A stretch of 64,000 nt of DNA from CALMUP01 sp035327305 (GTDB lineage Bacteria > Verrucomicrobiota > Kiritimatiellia > CAIVKH01): positions 20,764 through 84,763 of the forward strand of contig DAOLDL010000004.1 of NCBI GenBank assembly GCA_035327305.1, in the 5' to 3' direction. Both the position numbers and the translations under genes were made by a program. Positions 1 to 8,683 of this stretch are shown piece by piece; positions within the stretch are counted from its first letter, which is position 1; each line of letters starts with the position of its first letter. Below the pieces are notes generated by a model, which was not told the origin of the DNA, ran no database searches, and saw nothing but the letters and a program-made list of their open reading frames with translations.

Positions 1-163
1 CTGCTCGAATTTCATGGAGTATCAAACGTATAGCATGAGTCTGCCAAGTCAAGCACACCCGAAAGGGTTTTGGTCAAAACTTTGGAATATTTTACAAGAA
101 TAAACAAATTGTGAAAGAATTACAGATAGGTCACGATTACGAACAAGGCATATCACGTTCATC

Positions 164-1711
164 ATGATTAACAGGTTTCATTCTTATACGATACTTTTCA
201 CGGGTGGAATATTCCTGTTGTGCAGTTACATGGCACACGCCGGCAGTATATCCGGCATGGTAACCCGGGACACGGAGGAACCCGTGGAAGGAATTACCGT
301 TATAGCACAACGACAGGAGGGACTGCTTATTTTCCTGCCGATTATATCACATACCGACGAGTATGGAATCTATCAATTCACCAATCTGGCCGGGGGCACG
401 TATAGCATTCAATTTATCGATGAAACGCACAGGGGTTTTGCGAGCGTTTACTACGATCAGGTAACGGAAAGTTTTTTGGCAACGTTAATTCCGTTGGTTG
501 CGGGAACTTCGGTTACCGGAATTAATGCGGTGATGACGCCGGGCGTTCGTATATCAGGCACTGTTACCGATTGGGCCGGCAACGATCCCCTCACCAATAT
601 ACTCGTTCGCGCCTATCGAAAGCTTGGTGATGATGATTGGAGCGCTCTTTATATCGCATACACCGATGCCGACGGTAAATACAACTTGAGGGGAATGCCC
701 TCCGGCACGTTTCGCATCAAATACAGCGACCCTTCCTCAACGTATGCTTATCAATTTTATGATCAGGTATCGTCATTTGAAGATGCAACGGACATTGAAC
801 TTGAGTCCGGCCAGGAGGTGTCGGATGTGGACGCTATATTGGTTTCAGGATCGCGAATTGAAGGACGTATCACGGAAACGGACGCCGCCACGCCTATTTC
901 CAACGCGATCGTGTCGGTGTATGCATGGAACGGTTCCTGGTGGGATACCGTCTCAATCACCGAGTCGGATTCCAACGGAGAATATTCCGCGGGCGGATTG
1001 CCCCATTCCGGCGAATTTCGGGTGGGTGCTCAAGATTACTCGGGAATGTATCTGACTGCTTACCATGTCGATGCGGAAACGGTGAATAATGCAACCAGCT
1101 TGTTCATTACCAACCACGTTGTTCTCACAAACATCAATCTGGCGCTAATGCCTGCCGCCAGAATAGAAGGCGCCATAGATCTTGCCGATTCCGTTCCCCT
1201 CACCGGCTTCTGGAAGATTTCATTATATCGGCAAATAGATTTCGGGCTGGGTAGTTCTTGGTGGATACCTGCCTTCACGCTATTCAGCCCATCGGTCGGC
1301 ACATACAGCATCGGAGGAATAACTCCGGGTTCATACCGGGTTGGAGTGACCCATGTGGACGACACCTATTATCCATCCTTCCATGACGGAGTCGATAAAG
1401 TTGAAGACGCGGTGGATATTGATTTTCTTCCCGGTGAAACAGTAGCCGACATTGATTTCATAATGCGACTGCGCTCCCCGGAGTTGTTGCAACCAATGCA
1501 CATCATAGACTTGTCCGATGGAACCCCTGTTCAATGGGCCAGCAAACCAGGCCTTTTCTATGCCATAGATCGCACCACCAACCTGCAGTCCGGGTTTATC
1601 CGCATTCAGTCCATGATCCCCGCGACGCCTCCAGAAAACAGTTATATGGATGAATCGGGAATTACAGAAAGCCCTTTCTTCTATCGGATTGTAATTGAAA
1701 ACGAACCATAA
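164..1711 (+). CDS. Secreted protein with repeated carboxypeptidase-regulatory-like beta-sandwich domains
   Basis: A 515-residue protein with a signal peptide (hydrophobic core at residues 8-22, likely cleavage after AHA at 24-26). Four similar modules of about 100 residues follow. Each opens with a G-x-I/V-x-G strand and later carries a D-x-x-G-x-Y segment, the pattern of Cna-B/CarboxypepD_reg domains. The last 70 residues form a different module (GLFYAIDRTTNL ... FFYRIVIE) that I know from the C-termini of secreted proteins in Verrucomicrobiota and Kiritimatiellota. No catalytic motif is visible, so it is probably an exported structural or adhesive protein. No clear ribosome binding site precedes the ATG. 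It lies 37 bases before the ankyrin lipoprotein on the same strand, so the two may be co-transcribed. The domain class is fairly sure; the role is unknown. Confidence 0.8.
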   Translation: MINRFHSYTILFTGGIFLLCSYMAHAGSISGMVTRDTEEPVEGITVIAQRQEGLLIFLPIISHTDEYGIYQFTNLAGGTYSIQFIDETHRGFASVYYDQVTESFLATLIPLVAGTSVTGINAVMTPGVRISGTVTDWAGNDPLTNILVRAYRKLGDDDWSALYIAYTDADGKYNLRGMPSGTFRIKYSDPSSTYAYQFYDQVSSFEDATDIELESGQEVSDVDAILVSGSRIEGRITETDAATPISNAIVSVYAWNGSWWDTVSITESDSNGEYSAGGLPHSGEFRVGAQDYSGMYLTAYHVDAETVNNATSLFITNHVVLTNINLALMPAARIEGAIDLADSVPLTGFWKISLYRQIDFGLGSSWWIPAFTLFSPSVGTYSIGGITPGSYRVGVTHVDDTYYPSFHDGVDKVEDAVDIDFLPGETVADIDFIMRLRSPELLQPMHIIDLSDGTPVQWASKPGLFYAIDRTTNLQSGFIRIQSMIPATPPENSYMDESGITESPFFYRIVIENEP

Positions 1712-1748
1712 ACACGTTTGCGGACAGGAAAATACGGTCATTATCTTT

Positions 1749-3872
1749 ATGAAAAATATCTTTCAAAAATTTGGAAACCGGCGCATTGCTTTCATTGCCG
1801 GATTTTTGGCCATGATCATCATCACAGGTTGTGTGACCCGCCAAACGCCACTCGAACCTGCCCGGACATCTCTCGGTGTCGATTCACGGGATGGCACCGA
1901 AATCGAGGCGGCTTTGCACTGCTTACTGAACCGGGACCTGCGAAAATTTAAACGACTTGTTCCGACACGCGCCGAGGCAGATATCCGGTTGTTGCATGGC
2001 CTGACTTATCTGCATTATGCCGTAGATACCGATCAGGAAAATTTTGTGGAGTACTTGGCAGGCTTGGGCGTATCTCTAAATGCCCGGGATTATCATTATC
2101 AGTGGACCCCACTGCACATCGCCGTGCGCCGGGAACATCCGAACATGGTTCGAAAGCTGTTGGCTCGCGGCGCAAACCCATCCTTGGCTGACCGCCATGG
2201 CTGGATGCCGTTGCATCATGCCGCTTCGCTGGTCAGCGAGCCGGTTTTATCGGCATTGATTGAAGGCGGGGTTCCCCTGGAGGAAGCTTGCTCGGGTCGG
2301 TGGCAGGGATACCGAGCACTTCACATTGCGGCAAGTCATGGCTTTGTAAACAACGCCAAAGTCTTGCTGGATGGAGGCGCTGACATTCATGCCATCACCA
2401 CCGAGCTTGAGGAAACCTCCCTTCTGATCGCCGCGCGCAGAAATCATGCCCCCATGGTAATGTTTTTACTTAGCCGCGGCGCGGATGTTACGGATGTCAA
2501 TCCGAGAGCGCGAAGCGCTCTCCACCTGGCCGTGTCTTCAGAAGACCCAGCCATTATTGAATCCCTGCTTAGCTACAAAGCAAACCTGGAGGCCAGGGAT
2601 AAGCATGGCGAAACTCCGCTCCTGACCGCCGTAAGACTTGGCAAGCTGGGATCCATCAGCTTGCTTCTGGATCGCGGCGCGGATATGGATGCGCGCGGTC
2701 GCGAAGGTGAAACGGCCGTCGCTATCGCCGCGGAAAATGGGCATGCAGATATCATACGTTTTCTGGCGGCGCGTGGAGCTGACATTGACGCTGGTGACGA
2801 TATCGGACGGACGCCACTGATCGGCGCGGCGGCACGCAACCACCTCGAAGCAGTCCACAGCCTGATCGAATTAGGCGCTGATGTTCAAAGACGGACAAAA
2901 AACAGTCATGACGCATTGTATTATTCCATATTGAAAGCAAGCCCGGACATTATTGATCTGCTTATTCAACATGGCGCAAATGCAACAAACACCTATGGAG
3001 TAATAAAGTGGACAGCCTTGCATTCCGCCGCCTGGGATAATCGAATTGACCTGGTTGATACCCTTCTGAAACATGGCGCTGATATTGAGGCGGGAGAAAT
3101 CAGCGGTCAGCGCCCTTTAATCCTTGCCGCCCGACGCCAACACGAAGAGATGATCGCCAAACTGCTGGAAGCCGGAGCAGACCCCTACGGCGCCAGCGTT
3201 CAAGGATTGACCGCATGGCACTATGCCAAAATGGCAGGCCTGGAAAACTCGATTCAGCGCATCGAAGAAGCGGGCGGCCCGCCACCGGAATCACTGGAAC
3301 TGGTTCGTGTTTATTTCGAACTGTACCAACCGGAAGCCAAAGAAGTGTTGCTTGCCGGCCAATTCAACAACTGGGGATCTCAACGAATCCCGTTGGAGAA
3401 AAAAGATGATGGCTCATGGTATGTAGAGGTGGACGTTTTCAATACCAATTATGGCTATAAGTTTATCGTGGATGGGCAATGGATCACGGATCCTGAAAAT
3501 CCGAAAACATGGACGGACCGCGGATACGGTTCGGTCAATTCATCCTTGATACCCTCCGAGCGATTGGTTGAAAACTATATTTCGCGTGATCAACGCAGTC
3601 CATCCGCAATCAAGGTCATTACGTTTCATTACACGAATAGCGCCGCCCGCCGCGTTCACCTCGCGGGTGAATTCAATGGATGGAACACTTCAAGTCTGCC
3701 TTTGACAAAAAATGACCAGGGCATTTGGACGCGGGAAGTCAGGCTTTCGCCCGGTGAATATGGGTACAAATTCATAGTCGATAACGACTGGATAGCAGAC
3801 CCCGCAAATGAACTCACCAAGGAAGTGGCTGGCGCCATCAATTCACTGATCCGGATCCCCGAAGACATATAA
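1749..3872 (+). CDS. Lipoprotein with about 13 ankyrin repeats and two C-terminal CBM48/AMPK-type glycogen-binding domains
   Basis: The frame is open from 1695, but the ATG at 1749 is chosen because it begins a clean lipoprotein signal (hydrophobic stretch, lipobox ITGC, Cys28). About 13 ankyrin repeats run from roughly residue 60 to 515 with the usual TPLHIA ... LLxxGADxxA pattern. Two related beta-sandwich domains follow at about 519-602 and 623-703. Each carries the hallmarks of CBM48/AMPK-beta glycogen-binding modules: V-x-L-A-G-x-F-N-x-W near the start and YGYKFIVD-x-x-W-x-x-DP near the end. The protein should be anchored to a membrane facing the periplasm and may bind alpha-glucans through the tandem domains and proteins through the ankyrin array. 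No enzyme domain is seen. The domain calls are firm; the combination is unusual and its role is inferred. Confidence 0.87.
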   Translation: MKNIFQKFGNRRIAFIAGFLAMIIITGCVTRQTPLEPARTSLGVDSRDGTEIEAALHCLLNRDLRKFKRLVPTRAEADIRLLHGLTYLHYAVDTDQENFVEYLAGLGVSLNARDYHYQWTPLHIAVRREHPNMVRKLLARGANPSLADRHGWMPLHHAASLVSEPVLSALIEGGVPLEEACSGRWQGYRALHIAASHGFVNNAKVLLDGGADIHAITTELEETSLLIAARRNHAPMVMFLLSRGADVTDVNPRARSALHLAVSSEDPAIIESLLSYKANLEARDKHGETPLLTAVRLGKLGSISLLLDRGADMDARGREGETAVAIAAENGHADIIRFLAARGADIDAGDDIGRTPLIGAAARNHLEAVHSLIELGADVQRRTKNSHDALYYSILKASPDIIDLLIQHGANATNTYGVIKWTALHSAAWDNRIDLVDTLLKHGADIEAGEISGQRPLILAARRQHEEMIAKLLEAGADPYGASVQGLTAWHYAKMAGLENSIQRIEEAGGPPPESLELVRVYFELYQPEAKEVLLAGQFNNWGSQRIPLEKKDDGSWYVEVDVFNTNYGYKFIVDGQWITDPENPKTWTDRGYGSVNSSLIPSERLVENYISRDQRSPSAIKVITFHYTNSAARRVHLAGEFNGWNTSSLPLTKNDQGIWTREVRLSPGEYGYKFIVDNDWIADPANELTKEVAGAINSLIRIPEDI

Positions 3873-3978
3873 AACCCGGCGGGATATTCGGTTTGAGACG
3901 CCGGCATTCCTGCCAACGGGAAGCAGGGATATACGCTTGTGTTACGAATTCGCGCGTCGGCCGGGAGACGCATTTCCT

Positions 3979-5373
3979 CTACGCCAAGGCATGGGTCTCG
4001 ATGTATTTCCGGACAGCTTTCACATCGTTGGGCAGGGTCACACTTCGAGTCGGGGCATCGCGCAGAGCTTCCAGCGCCGGATGCCGCGCGATGTCTTCAC
4101 CGATGGCGGAGTCGATGGCTTGCGCAAACTTGGCGGGATGCGCAGTGGCGAGGCAAATCATCGGTTCGGCTTCATCCAGATGCTGTTCGGCCACATGGAC
4201 GCCCACGGCGGTATGCGGGTCGAGCAGGTATCCGTATTCCCGATAATATCTTCGAATAATGGACATGGTTGACGCGGTGTTGCCCACGCCTGCGGCAAAC
4301 AACGGATCGACCGGCTCACCTGATTCAACCGGTACGGTCAAACGTCCCGTTTTGTTGAACGAGTTCATCATGCTCCGCAAGACTTCCGCGTCTCGGCCGA
4401 CGCGATCAAATAAATAGCGTTCGAAATTGCTGGCCACTTGAATGTCCATGGATGGGCTGATGGTGGGAACCACTTCGCCTTTGCTGTACTCTCCCCGCGC
4501 GAAAAAGCGGGCGAGGATGTCGTTTTCATTCGTGGCCAACACCAACAAAGAAACCGGCAACCCCATTTTTTTCGCATAATAGCCGGCCAGCACATCGCCA
4601 AAATTTCCGGTTGGAACGGCAAAGCGCACCTTTTTTGCGCCGGCTTGATTCAACACATAAAGTCCGGCGGAAAAATAATAAACAATTTGCGCCATGACGC
4701 GCGCCCAGTTGACGGAATTGATCGCGCCCAGAGAATATTTTTCCTTAAACGTCACATCCTCAAACAACGTCTTCATGATGCGCTGTCCGTCGTCAAATGT
4801 CCCTTCCAACGCAATGTTGAAAACATTGGCGTCCAGCACCGAAGTCATTTGTTTTTCCTGAAGCGGAGAAACGCGTCCCTTGGGATGCATGATGAAAATA
4901 TTCATTCGATCGCGACCGGCCACGCCATGGATGGCCGCGCTACCGGTATCCCCGCTGGTGGCGCCAAGGATGTTCAACTTATGATTTTCCTTGCCGAGGT
5001 AATACTCAAAGAAATTACTTAGGAACTGAAGGGCGATATCCTTGAAGGCAAGGGTCGGGCCATGAAACAACTCAAGAATCTGGATCTGGCCAACCGGAAT
5101 AGCCGGCGCGATTTCAGGATGGGCAAACGGCGCGTAACTTTTCTCGATGAGATGCCGCAGATCCGCCTCCGGCATGTCGACAAACAGCTTCATGATTTCA
5201 AACGTGATGTCCTGGTAGGAAAGCGTCGCCCAATGATCCAGTTGATCGCGGACATCGGGTATCCATTTGGGCACCAAAAGGCCGCCATCGGGAGCAAGCC
5301 CGGTCATGACCGCCTGTTCAAATCCCATTTCCGGCGTCAAACCACGGGTGCTGATATAAGTCATCGATTTCAT
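3979..5373 (-). CDS. thrC: Threonine synthase
   Basis: Converts O-phospho-L-homoserine to L-threonine with pyridoxal phosphate, the last step of threonine synthesis. At 464 residues it matches the long ThrC type. The N-terminus (YISTRG ... APDGGLLVP) is typical. The PLP lysine is Lys111 in HGPTLAFKDIALQF, and LGATSGDTGSAA and VPTGNFGDVLAG are the phosphate and cofactor binding loops. It is the last gene of a minus-strand run, 55 bases after the HEAT-repeat gene. The upstream genes have no evident metabolic link, so it may have its own promoter. An internal Met at residue 4 is an alternative start. No thrA or thrB is in the window. Confidence 0.95.
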   Translation of the reverse strand: MKSMTYISTRGLTPEMGFEQAVMTGLAPDGGLLVPKWIPDVRDQLDHWATLSYQDITFEIMKLFVDMPEADLRHLIEKSYAPFAHPEIAPAIPVGQIQILELFHGPTLAFKDIALQFLSNFFEYYLGKENHKLNILGATSGDTGSAAIHGVAGRDRMNIFIMHPKGRVSPLQEKQMTSVLDANVFNIALEGTFDDGQRIMKTLFEDVTFKEKYSLGAINSVNWARVMAQIVYYFSAGLYVLNQAGAKKVRFAVPTGNFGDVLAGYYAKKMGLPVSLLVLATNENDILARFFARGEYSKGEVVPTISPSMDIQVASNFERYLFDRVGRDAEVLRSMMNSFNKTGRLTVPVESGEPVDPLFAAGVGNTASTMSIIRRYYREYGYLLDPHTAVGVHVAEQHLDEAEPMICLATAHPAKFAQAIDSAIGEDIARHPALEALRDAPTRSVTLPNDVKAVRKYIETHALA

Positions 5374-5428
5374 AGACCGGACAGCATAGCGGGAATCTTC
5401 AGGGTGAAAACTTCAAAATTCGCGGGCA

Positions 5429-6217
5429 TTACTGCGTGTTAAAAAAGCTTCCATCCAGATGGATTGCGTTTTTATCCATGGATTGCGGGAGGGTCAATCG
5501 GCCCAGATCGTGCAAACAGCGTCTGCGTATGAGGTCGGCGGTTGACGTAAAGCTCCCGTCCATGGATTCAAGATACACTGCGGCTTCGTCACCAAACGAG
5601 ACTACCGCGCGGGCGGCGGTATTGCGAACCGTGAAAACGGGATCATCAAATGCTTCGACCAAAGCAGGCAAGGCTTTGGTGTCACCTATGTCGCGCAAAG
5701 CATTTGCCGCAACGATCCGGAGCCGCTCGCCGCCATCGACCAGCCATTTCTCCGCATGCGACCGCGCTTCGGGTACTTTCCATTTTCCCAGTGTTCGCAA
5801 CGCCGCACCCCGGGTCTGCTCTTCTTCCAAGTGCGGAAACAGTCGGTCGGCATGTTCAGTGGCCTGGTGAAAGCCGAGAAAGAAGATGGCAACCCGCCGG
5901 GTTTCAATCCGGTCGTGATCGATATACGCCAGCAACGCGGGAACGATCACATCCGAAGGAAGTTCCAACACCCATTCCATAACCAGCACCTGCAACATCA
6001 CCCGGTCGCCATGAATATGGGCCATGGCCGCGTGAAGGGAATCCGGCATACGTTCTTTCAGTTCTTCACGGGCGACCCGCTTGGCTTCACGGCGTTCCGG
6101 GGTGTTGCCGTAACGGGTGGCATCATAAAGAAGATCTTCGAGGGAACGGGCAATGGCAAAACTGGAGCAGAACAGAATAAACAGAAAGAGGATATAACCG
6201 AGATGCTTGTTACTCAT
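5429..6217 (-). CDS. Secreted HEAT-repeat protein
   Basis: The frame is open from 6250, but the ATG at 6217 is preferred because it gives a proper signal peptide (MSNKHLGYILFLFILFCSS..., cleavage near AIA-R) and overlaps the upstream stop as ATGAGTAA, eight shared bases. The 262-residue product has a helical N-terminal region and then HEAT/PBS-lyase-type repeats of about 30 residues (GGERLRIVAANALRDIGD, DPVFTVRNTAARAVVSFGD). These usually form a superhelical protein-binding scaffold. No catalytic residues are apparent. The coding overlap suggests it works with the Gly-Asp-Asp-x-Tyr repeat protein, and both carry signal peptides. Function unknown. Confidence 0.82.
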   Translation of the reverse strand: MSNKHLGYILFLFILFCSSFAIARSLEDLLYDATRYGNTPERREAKRVAREELKERMPDSLHAAMAHIHGDRVMLQVLVMEWVLELPSDVIVPALLAYIDHDRIETRRVAIFFLGFHQATEHADRLFPHLEEEQTRGAALRTLGKWKVPEARSHAEKWLVDGGERLRIVAANALRDIGDTKALPALVEAFDDPVFTVRNTAARAVVSFGDEAAVYLESMDGSFTSTADLIRRRCLHDLGRLTLPQSMDKNAIHLDGSFFNTQ

Positions 6218-8135
6218 GTCCGGTATCCTCTTTGTAATCATAGACGACACCGTACAGCGGGCGCAACGTGATCATGCTGTTGGAGAAGCCGCCGCTGTAG
6301 ATGTCCGCTCCCGCCAAATCAATCAACAAGGCCAGGCTTCCATAATCGCGAAAGCCGCCGTTGTTGCCGATGCCTTGCGCGCCATCGCGTTGACGACTGA
6401 AATACGCATCGTTACCTGTGCGATCGACCAGCAACGCGAAGGCATTATTAAGCGCACGCCCCTGGGCATGATGATCCGCCGTGTAGGTGTCATCACCCTG
6501 ATGGTCAAACAACATGCCCACGGAGTAATCGTGCGCCGCACCTTGGGCCAGGATGTAACCGCTGTAAGAATCGTTGCCCCACGCATCGGCCAGCAATCCG
6601 AGGCTCATGTGTATGCCACACCCCTGCCCATACTGATACATTGAGTAGCGATCATGACCGCCGCCATCGAGTAGAAACCCTGCGGAATAATAATAGCTGA
6701 CGCCTTGCGCATAAATATCGCCGATGTAGATATCGTTGCCGGACAAGTCGATCAACGATGCCACGCCACCACCAGCATGCGGGCGCATGCCGATGGAGAA
6801 GCCCTGTGAAAGTGAAAGGTATCTCTCATCGTTTCTTTCGTGATCGAGACGGCGGTTGCCCGCAAGATACCGGTCATTGCCCGCGCGATCCAGTAGCATC
6901 CCCCACCCCTTGACGCCGGCAAATCCCTGTCCATAAAACCCGACGTCATAGACATCGTCGCCTGCGTGATCGATCAGAAATCCGAACCCGACCATCCCGG
7001 CGCCCTGTCCTATCGCGTGGCCGCGATACTGGTCACTTCCACTAAAATCCTCCAACCACGCTCCGCCAAACAACGCCGCTCCGGCGCCGACAAACGCCGA
7101 CTCATAACGGTCGTCACCGGATGTATTCAACACAACGGCCAGCCCCCACAGCGCCGAGCCGGCACCCAACAGGCCCTCTTCATGAAAAACATCATCGCCA
7201 CCCAAATCAATGATCGCGGCCATGCGCCGGCCCTCAAGTCCGTTGGCCGCGCCGACGCCATTCCGATAGGTGTCACTTCCTCCCGGATCTATGATCAATA
7301 AAGCGGGGCCTTCGTAAGCATCATCACCCATGGTGCCAATTATGATGTGTCCCCAATGACTTTCGCGAATCAAGGGTGAATCCGGCCATTCTTCGATGGC
7401 GGTCACTTCGTTGCGAATATTGAGCACTGCGTGGTAAAAAAGATGAAAGGAACGATATAGACCAGGTAGATCAACTTGATTCACCAGATCAAGCCAGCGA
7501 AGGGATGCGTCCGAGCCGTCAAGTTGTCGCGCCTCTTCTTCAATGCGATCCAGCGCCTCTTCAGAAATCCCCGCCTCAAGCAAAACGTTGCGATGCACTT
7601 CGTTGTCCGCCGACTCGAAGGTAGAAGCGAGAATGGATGCCGATAAGTAGATGCGGTCCTCAAGGGACAGATTGCCAAACGAAGCCTCCAACATTTCGTC
7701 GATCTCCTCCACATAAACAAGAAATCGATTCACCAGGGAATCCCATCCGGCAAAAGGTTTGTCATGTGGCTCGCCCGATGCTCTTGCCAGACCGACATCC
7801 AGCTCCATCAGCTCCGCGCCGATGCTCCACCACTTTTCCGGATTGTCGCTTTCTGCGGCGGTGTAGAGTGCATCAGCATGACCGGGTAATTGCCAGGGAT
7901 CGTTTAATGTGTTGGTGATCCAGCCAAGTGTCCAGAGAGGTTTGCCGTGATCTTTCTCGAATCCGGCATCCGACGAGGTCATGCCCAGCGTATCCAATGC
8001 GCGCTCAACATGATCACGAACATGATCGGGATACAGGGGGATCAGCGGAGCGGGGTCGCCATACACCTTGCCCGAGCCGACCAACCAGATCGTGAACATG
8101 GCAACGAAAGAAGCGGTGGCTTTGTAAATCTTCAT
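6210..8135 (-). CDS. Secreted protein with a 13-fold G-D/N-D-x-Y repeat, likely a beta-solenoid
   Basis: A 641-residue protein with a signal peptide (residues 1-26, cleavage near VYG-D). Residues about 30-260 are alpha-helical and unrecognised. From about residue 265 to 620 there are 13 copies of an element like hhhhD-x-x-G-[DNS]-D-x-Y, spaced 25-50 residues apart and often separated by a Q-G-x-x-x-x-x-G stretch. Examples are LIDHAGDDVY, LLDRAGNDRY, LIDLSGNDIY and LFDHQGDDTY. The regular Gly/Asp/Tyr spacing suggests a beta-solenoid or beta-propeller, perhaps with calcium in the Asp turns, but it is not the classic RTX nonapeptide. It shares 4 bases with the DUF456 gene upstream and 8 with the HEAT gene downstream. 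I do not recognise a family; coding status is not in doubt. Confidence 0.85.
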   Translation of the reverse strand: MKIYKATASFVAMFTIWLVGSGKVYGDPAPLIPLYPDHVRDHVERALDTLGMTSSDAGFEKDHGKPLWTLGWITNTLNDPWQLPGHADALYTAAESDNPEKWWSIGAELMELDVGLARASGEPHDKPFAGWDSLVNRFLVYVEEIDEMLEASFGNLSLEDRIYLSASILASTFESADNEVHRNVLLEAGISEEALDRIEEEARQLDGSDASLRWLDLVNQVDLPGLYRSFHLFYHAVLNIRNEVTAIEEWPDSPLIRESHWGHIIIGTMGDDAYEGPALLIIDPGGSDTYRNGVGAANGLEGRRMAAIIDLGGDDVFHEEGLLGAGSALWGLAVVLNTSGDDRYESAFVGAGAALFGGAWLEDFSGSDQYRGHAIGQGAGMVGFGFLIDHAGDDVYDVGFYGQGFAGVKGWGMLLDRAGNDRYLAGNRRLDHERNDERYLSLSQGFSIGMRPHAGGGVASLIDLSGNDIYIGDIYAQGVSYYYSAGFLLDGGGHDRYSMYQYGQGCGIHMSLGLLADAWGNDSYSGYILAQGAAHDYSVGMLFDHQGDDTYTADHHAQGRALNNAFALLVDRTGNDAYFSRQRDGAQGIGNNGGFRDYGSLALLIDLAGADIYSGGFSNSMITLRPLYGVVYDYKEDTGHE

Positions 8136-8668
8136 GAATTGAAAAGTACGTCATACCATAAATACATGGTCATGCCCAGCGCCGCGCAGGTTTTTACAAA
8201 CATGACCCAGAGCCTGGCCCAAACCGCGCCGCGGGCGATACGTGCGGCTTGCAGATCCTGCTTCAATCGGGCGCGTTCCACCCAGTAGGCGAAAAGAAAA
8301 CTGCCAAGCAACATTCCCAGGATACTGCTGATGATTGGAACCGGAGCGAAGCTTCCAACAATCATCCCTAAAATGCCGCCAAACAAAGCGGCCCACCCGG
8401 CTCGCATCGATCCGCCGCGTTTCGTAATGCCGAGATTGCCGGCAAAGAAATCAAAAACCTCCAATGCGGCCGAGAGCGCGAAAAACGCCCCGGCAACCCA
8501 CCATCCCGGAGCGCCGTCCGGTCGGCACCAGATCAAGATGACGGACGCGCCCGCAACCAGCCAAGTGCCGGAAAAGGCAAACAGGGAAACAAGAATGCCC
8601 GACAGACACAGAAGAACGGCGGCGGCATGACCCAACCACCAGCCCGACTGCTGAAGCAAGGATTCCAC
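8132..8668 (-). CDS. DUF456 family inner-membrane protein
   Basis: A 178-residue protein with about five hydrophobic segments. The middle shows the DUF456 signature: a loop FFAGNLGITKRGGSMRAGW followed by a glycine-rich membrane hairpin (GGILGMIVGSF). The biochemical role of this family is not known. It starts 15 bases after the stop of the CsgG/PEGA-type gene and its stop overlaps the next start by 4 bases, so it is embedded in the same transcript as three secreted proteins. That context hints at envelope work, but this is inference only. Confidence 0.85.
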   Translation of the reverse strand: MESLLQQSGWWLGHAAAVLLCLSGILVSLFAFSGTWLVAGASVILIWCRPDGAPGWWVAGAFFALSAALEVFDFFAGNLGITKRGGSMRAGWAALFGGILGMIVGSFAPVPIISSILGMLLGSFLFAYWVERARLKQDLQAARIARGAVWARLWVMFVKTCAALGMTMYLWYDVLFNS

Positions 8669-8683
8669 GCGTGACGGTTATGA

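Noticed and set aside
1..163. RNA gene or promoter in the first 163 bases
   Set aside because: No tRNA fold or convincing -35/-10 pair is visible. A regulatory role before the first gene is likely but I cannot point to a site.
3873..3978. Terminator between the convergent ankyrin and thrC genes
   Set aside because: Only short GC pairings (GCCGGCA, TGCC) are seen and no T run follows on either strand.
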